A stretch of DNA of 64,000 nucleotides from Marisa cornuarietis. Taxonomy: Eukaryota; Mollusca; Gastropoda; Architaenioglossa; Ampullariidae. Position 1 is the first letter of the stretch. Every line of letters starts with the position of its first letter. A model generated the notes under the pieces. That model searched no databases, was not told the DNA's origin, and saw only the letters and a program-made list of their open reading frames with translations. Of this stretch, positions 36,765 to 48,688 are shown piece after piece. Location of the stretch: the NCBI GenBank assembly GCA_004794655.1, contig SMMW01000619.1, positions 3,084,001-3,148,000 of the forward strand. Reading direction: 5' to 3'. Made by a program: the position numbers and the translations under genes.

Positions 36765-39700
36765 ATGTCTGTGTGTCGCTGTCTCTTGGTCGCGCTCTGC
36801 GCTCTCGTCTTTGTCTTGTCTACAAGGGTAACAGGTGGGCAGGTATTTCATTGCATGCCAGCGGTTAGAAAGATTGGCTTGATTGAAAAGCCTCTTCCAT
36901 TACTTCTCGAGAAACACGGGAGACGCCGAAGACTAAAAATAAATAAATAAATAAATACATTAATATAATTAAACAATTAGATTATGATTTTGGTCAGAAC
37001 GACTTCATTTCCCTTCATTCAAGGCCTAAGCTGAAGAAATTTGTTGGCATACAAAACGTTAATTACTGTTTCTAAAAGCAACATTTTAAAGAACTTTAGA
37101 AAAAATAAAATCCTTCTTCTGTGAGAAATCCTGCTCTTTGACTAGCTTTACTGAGATTGTAAATGATGTTTTGTCAAAGATGACTACTTGATATTTCTGA
37201 CCATCCTCGTTATATCATCTTATATATATATATATATATATTCTTATATCATCTGACCTCGTCCTTATGATTGGGGTGCAAGAAAATCATGTATACCTAA
37301 TCTATGTAATATGTAATATCTCTCTGTCACAAACCTTCTAAGACAAATTTATTAACTCTTCCGATTAATAGGTTGCTGTATGTCTTATTTTCTCCATCCT
37401 TTTGTGACTGAATCCCACACTCGCACTGACATCCACAATCAACATAATTTATGTTTGGCTCACTTCTAATTTGCTGTTTACAATTTTACAGGTGATGACG
37501 ATCTTGGGGAAGGTTTGTATACAGAATCTTATTAATAGTTAAAGACCCAACCACTTGCTCTGTCCCCACTGTTTTTAACTCGCAACACACTTCCCCATCC
37601 CTGAAACATCGCTGATAACCAATATTCGTTCCTGAGATGTTTCTCAACCATCGACATCACACCTAAGCTCGAAGATAACACCTGTTCCGGCATGATTAGC
37701 ATTGGCGTCCAGGTGTAACATGGTTCTGTGACAGCACCATCGGGTTCTGCCACCGTTGCCATAGCATCTTCCTCAGTCGTCACATCCTCTGCAACCTTGA
37801 TAATGTCATCAGCTAACATCCGTTTACACGTCTGTTCGTGCAGACTTACGAACACACTTAAATCCTGTACCTTTGGACAAAATTTGCACTTGGATGGGTC
37901 TTTAAGAGTGAGTGAGTGAGTGAGTGAGTGAGTGAGTGAGTGAGTGAGTGAGTGAGTGAGTGAGTGAGAACGAGCATGCGCAGTCCGGATTTTGTCAGGT
38001 TCAGTCAGTTATGCTCCTCTGCGTTCCAGTCCCTCCCTCAGCAGCGCCTCCAGCGGCCAAAACAATAAATAACAAATCGAGTTTAGGATCTTCATTCTCA
38101 TTTTCTTCTAGTTCTACCTGCCTACTGTTTTTTTTTCCTCTGTTCAGTTTTCTTTTTTTCCTCTCTCTTTCTCTGTCTTTTCTCTCTTCACTTATTTAAT
38201 AACTATATTTTTGACTTTCAGATCAGAGGTTTATTTACTGGAAGACAATATAGATGCGATTAAAAGTGTAAGCTTACACATCGAGATCTTTTCAGACTAA
38301 AAGGCAATCACTTTGATGAGCCGATGAAGAATAATATCATTTATCAAGACTGATAACAAATAACAGCAGTACGAAGTCATATAAGAATCAAAAATGACGA
38401 GAGACGGATGAGACGGATAGTAGAGACTCGGATTTTATTTATTTCTTCCTTTATCGTTTTCTCACTTACTTTCCTCCCACTGCCTCGTTTTGATTAACAT
38501 TATTCCATTAAATTATAACGGGGCACGTTCCGCCAGGTGCCGGGATTGCTCCCCAAGTTATCCGGAGAAAGGTCTTCCGCACGCACCTGCAGATCTTACC
38601 TCCGATACAGAGTAAGAAGGAAAGAAAGAAGACAGAATAAGCAATGAGTGTAGGTGGGCTCCTAGCTACCCGGCGTAAGCGGTCGCCCCTTCTACCCGAT
38701 ATACTGGAAGCCACGTGGCTTTGTTTCTTATAAGACAGAAAGTGGATAAACAGGGACAAGGTACCAGCGGATAAATAATACAAGACCATAATTCATAATA
38801 TACATCACCACTTTATTAATAATATTGTACTTTTGGCTACTGTGCTGCAAAACAATGGAACTCTCTTCCTTTCCATATCCACCACCTTCCTACAACTGAA
38901 TCTTTCAAATCTGCACTGAAAACGCACCTCTTCCTTGAGCACTACTCCTAACACAGTCCACACAATGCTCGTCCTTCTTAACCCCGCCCCCTTCCCTCTT
39001 GCTACTTTACCCATCTTTCTCGCAGAATCACTATATTTCTTTGTTCCTGTTACTTGATGCCTTTTGTTTTCTGTTTCGTCAGTACTGTCGTTTTCTTTCG
39101 TCCCCTTTGTTCTGTGTCTACTTAGTCCACGTCTCTTCCTTGTTTTAAGCGCTAAGAGCATGCTCTCTCTGAGTGTCAATATGCGCTATAAAAATCTTCA
39201 CTATTATTATTATTATTATTATTTACATCACTACTTTATTAATTGTACTACAACAGTGAAACACAATGTCCACTTCCTAACCCTAGGCTAAAACACCTTG
39301 GTTCTACAACCTAAATATCTTACTTAATGAAGAGGCTGAAGTCCTCCCTACTGCTGAGGGATGAGCAACTCACGTGACTGTCGTGGCAGCCTCTGTAAAG
39401 AGAGAGAGGGGGGGGAGGGACACGTATTTCGCTCAATGGGTCGTTTTCGAAGTCCTCGTTCACTCAACTAACCAACCAATCAGCGCGACGCCACAGAAAT
39501 ACATTGTTCTGTTTTTATATTTTCCCTTTTTGTATATTAACCATCTCTACGTATGTGTGTATAAGACTATAGGCTTGTTTTTCTGTCTCGGCGAATATTT
39601 TAGGTGTGTGATTGTTTTTAATTGCTTAGGACGGTCTTTGTGCATGAACTTTTGAGCACTTGTATATGTACACATGTAGATATATGTGTGCCTCCATAAT

Positions 39701-40008
39701 ACATTTGTCAATTAATTTGCGTATATTAAATCCGGTATTTATCTTTATATATATATATATGTAATTTCCAACGGTCCCAAAGGTTCCTGTAGCATTATTT
39801 TAAGAGGGGATGGCATACAAATTGAGGTTTTTTTAAAGCAAAGAGAAGCATATCACCTGGCATACAGATAAAAACAATACGTTACATCCACACACACATA
39901 TTGTCATATAAATGGGTAACAAACTCTTTCACTCTTGTTTCCGTACAGATACAAAACAGAATGATGATAACAAAACTTACTGTTTTCACTTACTGACAGT
40001 CAACGAAG

Positions 40009-40042
<34 letters not shown>

Positions 40043-40047
40043 TACAT

Positions 40048-40106
<59 letters not shown>

Positions 40107-42531
40107 CAGACAGATAACCTGCCATGACCGTGTTTACAAGTTTTCTCACGCTTATCATCATGTATTCGTATTAATGTTGTGCACGGTAGGTGGATGTGGT
40201 GCACATGAGCTCCCTACATGTGTAAAAACGACTCAGTTTCACTAAACTTAAACATTTTCACATTTTGATTTTGAAGACAGTTTATCCGAAGAATAGCGAT
40301 TATGTAATAAATTCCTTTGTTTACATTTCTTTACAGACGGGACTACGCCCTCGCAAGCTGGTAGGTTTTTTAAAAATTAATTAGAGCCTCAAATACTCTA
40401 AACAACAGAAAGCATTCAACAGACAAGCCTGCCATTTCGTTATAAGTCTATTCTTGTAGATTAGTTCAGTCATTTATGATTACATAAACATATATTCTAC
40501 CTCCCCCTTTCTCCTAGAACTCTTTTGTTGTTTTGTCAAGACATCGATGAACAATGGAAGACCTGTTCATGTTGTCATAATAGCCTCCTCTTTCTCTGTC
40601 ATCTGGCTGCTCGGATGTTTTTCAATATTGCTTTGTATAGCCTGCACCTGTGAGAAATAGAGAGAAAGAGGAATAGATCATTCATGTTTCCAATACTTAA
40701 AGTAAGGCCTTCACCTTTAATTATGTAACAGCAATAATTAGCAGGTAATCAGAGAATATTGATGATAAACCACTAGATGAGCATGAGAAGCTCCTTGGTG
40801 CCAGGCTTGAAGGCTAGGTAGCAGACAAAGCTGGTATGTAAGTAGATATGGGTGTATGGAATATGTAGCATGTGTAGGAGTGTTGTATTATTATTATTGT
40901 ATTGCAATATGTCGATCACCTAACCATGTCCGAGGATGAGATCACCTGCTGTCTACAGAAAGTGCTGACGACCTACTTTATTCGAAGAAGAGCGAGTTTG
41001 TAATATATCTTTTGTTTACAATTTTGACAGTCGCTACCACCGGGGCACCTATCCAACATGGTAAGTTTTAGAAACTAATTAGAGACAGTCTCAATTAATT
41101 AAAACAATACAAAGCATTGAACGGATGAGCCTTGTATTTTTCTCTAAGCGTATTCTTGTAGATTAATTCTCATTTATGATATATATATAAACATATATTC
41201 TACCTCCCCCTTTCTTCTAGGACTCTTTTGTTGTTTTGTCAAGACATCGATGAACACTGGGAGACCTGTTCACATCGTCATAATAGCCTCCTCTTTCTCT
41301 GTCTTCCTTTGTAGCCTGCAAGTGTGACGAATAGAGAGAAAGAGGAATAGATCATTCACATGTTCAATACTTCTAAGTAACGCCTTCACCTTTTATTATG
41401 TAACAGCAATAATTAGCAGATAATCAGAGAATATTGATGATAAATCACTAGATGAGCATGAGAAGCTCCTTGGTGCCAGGCTAGAAGGCTAAGTAACAGA
41501 CAAAGCTGGTATGTAAGTAGATATGGGTGTATGGAATATGTAGCAGGTGTAGGGGTGTAGTATTTATCATTGTATGTGTATTATGTATCTCATTGTGTGC
41601 ACATCCAGATGTGCGTATAAATAAGCAGACATGTTGAAAAGTGTCGTAGATCACCTGAAATATTTAAAAGCATGAGATAACCTGCTGCCTACACAAAATG
41701 GTGATGATTGAGCTTATCCAAAGAAAATCGATTATGTAATAAATTCTTTTGTCTGCATTTCTTTACAGACCAGCCTACTGAGGCGCCCGGGATGAAAGGT
41801 AGGTTTTTAAACACTAATTAGAGACAGCCTCAACTACTTACAACAACAGAAAGCATTCAAGAGACGAGCCTGCTATTTTGTTATAATCGTATTCTTGTAG
41901 ATTAATTCAGTGATTTATCATTGCATAGACATATATTCTATTATGTATCTCATTGTGTTTTACATCCAGATGTGCGTATAAATAAGCAGACATGTTAAAA
42001 GTGTCGTAGATCACCTGAAATATTTACGAGGATGAGATAATCTGTTGCCTACAGAAAGTGGTGATGACAGTTTATTGGGAGAATGGCGAGTTTGTAATAA
42101 ATTCTTTTGTTTCATTTCTTGACAGTCACTGAAAGTGGGACACCTGGCAGCATTGGTAGGTTTTTAAAAACTAATTAAAGATGAACTCTAATCACTTAAA
42201 ACAATAGAAAACATCCTACGACGAGCTTTTTATTTTGTTGTAAGCGTATTTTTGTATATTAATTCAGTCAGTTGCAAGAATCGAATGAGAAATATTGTAT
42301 TCCATGTCATATATATATATATTTACTTGTTGCTGTGTTTTGGTTTTTTAATTTATTCTTTCTTTGATATTTAGCTGGCAGACAATACCATTAATACCAA
42401 CATGTGCCTCGTTTAAAAAAAATACAGTTTCTTTTTTTCTCTCCCTCTTCTTTCTTTCTAAACCCTGACTGGAAGATCACAACCTCGTTCTAAACATTTG
42501 CTTTCCCTTATTGACAGTCAACCAAGATTAA

Positions 42532-42571
<40 letters not shown>

Positions 42572-45458
42572 GCACGCACGCACGCACGCATGCACGCGCG
42601 GACTGATGGGAGACATATTTACAAACAATGATCGTATTAACAAGTTTCACACGTTTATCATCATTTATTCGTATTTGTGTTTGACACACTAGGTGGACCT
42701 ACTACACCCTCGCCCACACAAGGTAGGAAAAACGATTCAGTTTCACTAAACTAAAACTTGTTTACACTTGAGATTTAAAAAGCTAGTTTATCTGAAGCAT
42801 GGCGAATATGTAACATATTCTTTTGTTTACATTTCTTGACAGCCCCTGAGGCCGGGAATCCCAACCAGAATGGTAGGTTTTATAAACTAATTAGAGACAG
42901 TCTCAATCACACACAATAGAGACCTTCCTACGGACGAGCCTTTTATTTTGCTATAAGCTTATTTTTGTATATTAATTTAGTCACTGTGTATGTATCTATA
43001 TGTATGTGTAAATATGCAGTAAATACGATTCAGTTTCACTAAACTTAAACTTTTTATGCTTTCGATTTGAAGACCTAGTTTATCCGAAGAATGGCAAATA
43101 TGTAATATATTCTTTGTGTACAATTTTTTGCAGCCACTAATGATGTGACATCCACAATCGGTAAGTTCTACGAACTAATTACAGACGGTTTCATTAAAAA
43201 AAAAAAAATAGAAAGCATCCTACGGAGGAGCCTTTTATTTTGCTGTAAGCGTGTTCTTGTAGATAATTTCAGTCACGTGATTTTTATGTGGGTATAAAAA
43301 GCCGTGTTTGTTAACTGTATCGTAGATGATGATGATGATGAGGAGGAGGAGGAGGAGGAGGAGGAGGAGGAGGAGGAGGAGGAGGATATCTCTTAGACAT
43401 CGGAGACATGAATGTTTGTAACACACAGAGGCCGAGTGTGTTTAGCTACAAGACATGCTGACACAATGACATGACATGACATGACATGACATGACATGAC
43501 ATGACATGACATGACACAGCCACTGCTGTTACTGTTAAGTTCCAGTAAAGCCTGAGAATGGAGAATATGTCAGATTCCTTTGCTTACATTTCTTTACAGC
43601 CCCTGAACTTGAGACCAGCGGAACCAAAGGTAGGTTGTGTAAACTAATTATTACAGCCTCAAGTTTCTTAATAGAAAGCATCCTACGGGTGAACCTTTTA
43701 CTTTGCTATCAGTGTATTCTTGAAGATTAATTCAGCCATTTGTGATTTCACAACAGATTTATCATTCCTGTCCCTTTCTTCTAAAACTCTTTTGTTCTTT
43801 TGTCAATGCATCGACTAAGACTGGAAGGCTAAGTAACAGACAAAGCTGGTGTGTAAGTACATGTATATACAGGTGCATGGAATATGTGGCAGGTGTACGA
43901 GTGTAGTATTATTGCATGTGCATTATAAGTCTCTCATTGTGTATACATCCAGGTGGGCGTATCAATATGCTGATATGTTAAAAGATCACCTGAAATATTT
44001 ACGAGCATAAGATAACCTGCTTTCTATAGAAAGTGAGGATTATTGCTGATGTTGATGATGATGACGACGACGACGACGATGATGATGCTGTCACTTGCAA
44101 GAATTGCATAACGAGAAATATACTTGATTTTTTTTGTTTCTTTGATATGTAGCATCCAGACAAGAACCCAATATTAAATCCACGCTGTAAGATGTAAACA
44201 TGTGCCTCGGTCGGTCGGTCGGTCGGTCGGTCGCATCACCTATCTCTTATATCTCTCAGATATCGGAGACATGAATGTTTGTACCAGACAGAGAATGAGT
44301 GTGTTTAGCTACAAGACATGCTGACACAATGACATGACATGACATGACACAGCTACTGTTGTTACTGTTAAGTTCCAGTAAAGTCGGGGAATGGAGAATA
44401 TGTCAGATTCTTTTGTTTGCATTTCTTTACAGCCCCTGAACCTGAGGAAGTCCCAACCAAACGTAGGTTGTATACATTAATTAGAAACAGCCTCAAGTTT
44501 TTAAAATAGGAAAAATCCTACAGACGATCAGTCATTTATTTTCATAAAAGCTTATTCTTGTCGATTAATTCAGTCGTTTAAGATTTCACAAAGATTTATC
44601 CCGCCTCCCCCTTTCTTCTACAACTCGTCTGTTCTTTTTTCAAGACATCGATGAACACTGGAAGACCTGTTCACATTATCATAATAGCCTCCTCTTTCTC
44701 TGTCGTCTGGCTGCTTGCATGTTTGAAATATTGCTTTGTATAGCCTGTATCTGTGACAGATAGAGAGAAAGAGGAATAGATTATTCACATTGTCAATATG
44801 TCCGAGTAATACTCTCACCTTTTATTAACTACGAAACAGCAACAAGTAGCACGTGACAATAAATTACAGATAATAAACCACTAGATAATCATAATAAGCT
44901 CCTTGGTGCAAGTCTTGAATGTTAAATAACAGACAAAGTTGGTATGTAAGTAGATATGGGTGTATGGAATATGCAGCATGTGTACGAGTCTTGTGTGTAT
45001 TATTGTATGTGTATTATGTCCCTCATTGTGCATACATCCATATATCCAGGAAAGCTGAATAGCGAATTTGCAATAGATTCTTTTGTTTACATTTTCTTTA
45101 CAGCCCTTGAAGATGACAAAAAAGTCGAGCCTCGTAAGTGTTACAAATTTATTAGACACAGCTTTAATTATTTAAAACAGCAGGAACCATAATGAGGACA
45201 AACCTTTTATTTTGCTATAAGGTATTCTTGTAGATTATTTCAATCATTTATCATTTCGTAAAGGATATATCCTACCTCTCCCTTTTTTCTAGAACTCTGA
45301 TGATGATGATGAGGCACAAGCCAGACTGACATAGTGATGTATGTTGTTATTACTGTGAAATTCCAGCAAAGAATAAGAATGGCGCAAGTCCAGGGGTCAC
45401 TGGTGTCGCGTGGCTGTTGACCCTCATTGTAGCCACTGCTCTGTCGTTTCTGGATTAA
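36765..45458 (+). CDS. Microexon gene: secreted, probably GPI-anchored Thr/Pro/Glu-rich protein, 157 aa
   Basis: Coding exons: 36765-36834, 37492-37512, 40337-40360, 41031-41060, 41769-41798, 42126-42155, 42693-42722, 42843-42872, 43134-43160, 43600-43629, 44433-44462, 45104-45133, 45367-45458. Every intron is GT-AG; most acceptors read TTTACAG or TTGACAG and many donors GTAGGT. All twelve introns are phase 1, so the eleven internal exons (21, 24, 27 or 30 nt) are each skippable without frameshift. Residues 1-23 are a signal peptide. The middle is low-complexity, with decapeptide cassettes such as APEAGNPNQN, APELETSGTK and APEPEEVPTK and one N-glycosylation sequon (N88-A-T) created across an exon junction. 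Residues 128-157 have the form of a GPI signal: small residues NGAS, then hydrophobic VAWLLTLIVATALSF to the stop. Nothing here identifies a known family. Role unknown; a variable surface or secreted protein is the natural guess. Individual exons rest on splice logic, but joint agreement in phase makes chance unlikely. Confidence 0.8.
37906..37968. repeat. (GAGT)n microsatellite in intron 2 of the microexon gene
   Basis: About 15 GAGT units, same strand and unit as the larger array in the 3' UTR at 45584-45684. Confidence 0.97.
38835..39232 (+). mobile_element. 5'-truncated LINE: end of the reverse-transcriptase ORF and 3' tail
   Basis: An open frame from 38835 ends at TAA 38949-38951 and reads AKQWNSLPFHIHH, then TESFKSALKTHLFLEHYS. 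This is the typical C-terminus of CR1/L2/Rex-like LINE polyproteins (LWNSLP...TFKSRLKTHLF). It is followed by about 280 bp of 3' UTR containing AAGCGCTAAGAGCATGC and GCGCTATAAAAATC, ending in an ATT repeat tail (39204-39222). It lies within intron 2 of the microexon gene. Clade is not resolved. Confidence 0.75.
40009..40103. repeat. (CT)n(CA)n microsatellite
   Basis: CT units followed by about 40 CA/CATA units. The sequence just before it (CTGACAGTCAACGAAG) matches that before the CA array at 42534 (TTGACAGTCAACCAAG), so both arrays sit in copies of one duplicated module. Confidence 0.95.
40190..40219 (+). other. Candidate extra 30-nt microexon (cassette or decayed)
   Basis: This segment is homologous in position to microexon 42693-42722: both follow a TAG acceptor and GTGGA, and both introns continue AAAAACGA(C/T)TCAGTTTCAC. 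A 30-nt exon with acceptor GGTAG and donor GTGTAA would be phase 1-1 and stop-free (GCGAHELPT). Its last base changes from G to T and the donor is weaker than the GTAGG(T/A) used elsewhere. It may be skipped, alternatively used, or dead. Confidence 0.35.
42534..42600. repeat. (CA)n(CGCA)n compound microsatellite
   Basis: Located 93 bp upstream of microexon 42693-42722. Confidence 0.95.
43325..43385. repeat. (GAT)n(GGA)n microsatellite
   Basis: Purine-rich trinucleotide array in the intron after microexon 43134-43160. GGA/GAT repeats resemble exonic splice-enhancer motifs, but no acceptor and donor pair here gives a symmetric exon. Confidence 0.95.
43466..43516. repeat. (ATGAC)n pentanucleotide microsatellite
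   Basis: About 10 units. A short version (about 4 units) lies at 44329-44350 in a duplicated copy of the same intron module, with the same flanks (GACATGCTGACACA before and ACAGC(C/T)ACTG after). Confidence 0.95.
43518..43551 (+). pseudogene. Decayed copies of the terminal-exon acceptor region
   Basis: Here and at 44353-44393 the sequence GTTACTGTTAAGTTCCAG|TAAAG, followed by (A/G)GAATGG, resembles the true last-exon entry at about 45345-45382 (TTACTGTGAAATTCCAG|CAAAGAATAAGAATGG). The C-to-T change right after the acceptor and the loss of the downstream hydrophobic frame mean these copies cannot serve as GPI-signal exons. Confidence 0.45.
44207..44233. repeat. (GGTC)n microsatellite
   Basis: About 6 units in an intron of the microexon gene. 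Confidence 0.9.
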
Positions 45459-45583
45459 AAGCTGTAGGATTGGAAGACTTGTGGAAGATCGCACGCTCAA
45501 CATTTTCAAAGTCTTGAGAACCTGGAATGTACACCTGGAGCTGAATCATCCTTTTTGTCAAATAGCATTAATAAGAACTCTGA

Positions 45584-45684
45584 GAGTGAGTGAGTGAGTG
45601 AGTGAGTGAGTGAGTGAGTGAGTGAGTGAGTGAGTGAGTGAGTGAGTGAGTGAGTGAGTGAGTGAGTGAGTGAGTGAGTGAGTG
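45584..45684. repeat. (GAGT)n microsatellite in the microexon gene 3' UTR
   Basis: About 25 perfect units, 125 nt after the stop codon and ending 2 nt before the polyadenylation signal, so it should be part of the mRNA. Confidence 0.97.
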
Positions 45685-45686
45685 GT

Positions 45687-45692
45687 AATAAA
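45687..45692 (+). terminator. Polyadenylation signal for the microexon gene
   Basis: AATAAA 229 nt after the stop codon at 45456-45458, immediately after the GAGT array. It is followed by a T-rich stretch (ACATTTTTTCTTTCC) suitable as a downstream element. Confidence 0.6.
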
Positions 45693-46816
45693 GTATAACA
45701 TTTTTTCTTTCCATTGGTATAATTCATGCCACGAAGTTCACCCAAACACCAAATCGGTTTTTAAAAGGGATTTGAAGTTATCCTCTTTTTTTCATGGTGT
45801 TGTCCGGAACATGTTATCCGTAAGATAAGGCTAGAAGCATATTTTAAAGGTGATAATAATTGGCCATATACAAAGGTGCAAGAAAGAGCCGTTGTGTAAC
45901 TTTGTAAATGACATGGATAATAACTAACACAGGAAAATGAGTTCCTGCTCTTAGGTCTCCTCCCAGTCTCCTACCGAGTCTGAACGATGCTTGCAATACT
46001 GCAAGGAAATTGTCACGTGATCAAGGGTGCCTCTTATGGCTAATGAGAACGATAATAGAACATTTTAATGAATATTATGTATTATGAATGCACCAAGGGA
46101 TTCCATCTCATCGGCAGCTATTTCGTTGGGAAATAAAGATTGTTTTGGATATTTAGTGTTGTTTTTCTTTGTTGACATCTCAAGAGTGTCTCCGCCATTT
46201 TGTGAAAGATTATCAACTTTCCCCTCAAAAGTACCGAGCGTGTATTTTAATAGACAGCACTCTCATGTTAGCGCAGTCTGTTAAAGATTGGATTTAGTGT
46301 AAAAGTATGTACACGTGGGTTTAGATAATTATTCTTTATAAGAGACTGATTGCTAGTATGTCTAAGCAAAAATGTCTGTTCTTCTGGCGATATGCAAGCC
46401 TTTCAACATTCTTCCTTTCACTTACTCACAATCCACCAGAGAGTTCACACCACCTGAAAGTTACATTGGTGTCAGTCAAACACATATTACTATCTTGGTG
46501 TAGGTTGGTAGGAGTCGAAACGCTCACTGACTGAGATGGACTGATCATCTTAGTCACTTCTTTGATTTCTTACCAGTTTTTTATGTTGTCCGAGTAGCAA
46601 GGTGCACTATCTATCACACTTTCCAAATCCATTGTCCACAAAAATAAGGAGTTTCAAGTTAGAACTATGACTGATTACAAGAACATGCCAGTGGAGGCAG
46701 ACACCCCACTAACAATGGTTCTAGAACTTTTGAGAAATTTATCTGGAACTTTGATAAACTGTTGGAATCAACAGAGATCAATAAGTGCTTTGGTGCTGCT
46801 ATATCCCTTGTTATAT

Positions 46817-46952
46817 GCAGCATTTATCGATTTCAATAAAGCATTTGACTCTGTTCCACGAGATAAACTATGGAATGTGCTTCATGACAAGGTGTTCAAG
46901 GTAAGCTACTCACCGAGATTCAGAGGATGTATAACGTAGTAAAAGTTATATA
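46817..46952 (+). pseudogene. LINE reverse-transcriptase fragment, frameshifted
   Basis: The frame at 46817 reads AAFIDFNKAFDSVPRDKLWN, the RT palm segment of non-LTR retrotransposons (F-x-D-FxKAFDxVPR, with a catalytic-type Asp). A one-base deletion near 46893 moves the continuation into the next frame, where GVQGKLLTEIQRMYNVVKV follows as expected for the family (GI.GKLL..I..MY). Upstream and downstream parts are gone or unrecognisable. Confidence 0.75.
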
Positions 46953-48242
46953 AAAATCTTTCCAAGTTTCGTTAATCCGTTGTTTGTTTGTTTGTTTTTT
47001 TTGTCAGTAACTCTAGAACATTCATCGCAAATGTTGCCTTTTATTCTTTATAAAGTACTACACCTAGAGAGTTAATGATTTGCAAACGTTTGTGCTTACT
47101 ATGTTAATAACAACATTTACTTCGGCACTTTGATGCACGTTGTATTTTTACTAAAGTTATGGTGTTTTGAACCACTAATTGATTTCCCCCTACCTCCTCC
47201 CCCAATATCGGTTATGGGTGCTAACCTACCAAAATAAAACAGTTGTCATTCTCTTCTCACCTGGGATTTGGACGGAGGTCGTGATCTCATTTCCCGTGAC
47301 ATCATCAAGGTATTCTTCATTGACAGCCCTTCATTAGCATACATGCTTGAGACTTTCACCTTGTCTGCGGCCTTCGGTTACAGTTTCGGCAAATTAAATT
47401 GTTCTTTTCTCAAAATAATTAACTTCAAACTAACAGTACAGTTTTGAAACAAACTAACGCTGGCTCTACTAAAAGCTTGTCAGAAGCTTTGCGCTTAATA
47501 ACTAATTTCATGTTGAATCGACTGGCCGTTTTTAGCAAAAGTATTCTGTTTAGTTCCTCGGCAAAGCAAGCACTATGTCTAACATGAGCAGATTTATTTA
47601 TTTATTTATTTATTTTGACACCCGCAGCTTGTTTTCCTGTTTTCGCTGTCGATATCCTGAAAGCGTCAAAGTTCGTGGCGGAGTGAGAAAAACTACGCAA
47701 TACTTTCTTTCAAGTGTCTAGGAATTTTGATCTTGTCGACACCAGGTGCTTGCATTGACACCACAACATCCCCTTACAAACTGTCAGTTCACGACACGGA
47801 GGCAAAAGGATGCAGTAATGGGTTCTTGTCTAGACCCACTCCAGGGGCCAGACGTCTAAGGGTTTGGGGGCCACGGTCAGCCCTCGGAGGTTCACTCCTG
47901 GGCCCAGACGACTCGGGATTTGGGGGGCGGGGGGAGGTCCTTAGTGGCCCGCTGACAGGCCGTGTGTCTGATAGGGTTTGTGGTCTAATCTTTTGTGAAG
48001 GGGGCGAGCGGGTGACAGGCGCTGCTTGTCCTCGCTTGAGCGGCTCGAGACAGTCTTCACCAGCAGGAGATGAGGAGAGGGTGATCATTGCCTCAGTGAT
48101 ACCTTGCCTGAAGCCAGCTCACGCTCACGCGCGCGTACACACACGTACAAACGCAAATAATATTATTATTAATAATAATGAGATTTCTATCGCACATCTC
48201 CCTGCCTGTAGCAAGATGGATGATGCGCTTTGTCATAAACAA

Positions 48243-48243
<1 letters not shown>

Positions 48244-48295
<52 letters not shown>
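48244..48295. repeat. (CA)n microsatellite
   Basis: About 26 CA units followed by a short GA run. Confidence 0.97.
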
Positions 48296-48298
<3 letters not shown>

Positions 48299-48589
48299 AG
48301 AGAGGCACCGAGGTGCTGAACAATTTGGCTTAATATTTATTGCCAGCCCACTACTTCCTCTGTTGTTGGGATGAATGGTATCTCCCATCCAACAGTTTTG
48401 AGCAGGATTATTACTCATCGGATCTTGTGACCAGTGCCGTACTTATATTTGGCAGCAATTGCAATAGAATCTTCAATAAGCAACTTTTTGAAAACAATTT
48501 TTCGACCTGTATTATACTTTGTTTACAGTGTCAATGGTTCCACAAACCTTTGCACGACAGAAAAGTCCAACTGTCCAAATCAGTGCGTC

Positions 48590-48620
<31 letters not shown>

Positions 48621-48688
48621 GCCATATATCACTCAAAGGGGGGAAATATTTTGTGAAAATTCATCTGCACTTTCGTCACTGACAACGA

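Noticed and set aside
36828..36834. Alternative donor GTAACA for exon 1 of the microexon gene
   Set aside because: It would end exon 1 in phase 0, while all following exons need phase 1. The GTGGGC donor at 36835 fits them.
37906..37968. Regular 4-bp spaced repeats here and at 45584, considered as a structured array such as CRISPR
   Set aside because: These are plain GAGT microsatellites without spacers, in an animal genome.
38217..38247. TTTCAG acceptor followed by about 30 nt that looked like another microexon
   Set aside because: In the required phase it reads into TAG within the segment, and no GT donor follows at a symmetric distance.
47727..48374. Plus-strand open frame of 215 codons
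   Set aside because: It runs through a GC-rich block and then translates a CA microsatellite as His-Thr repeats. It shows no domain, no splice context and no conserved-looking motif.
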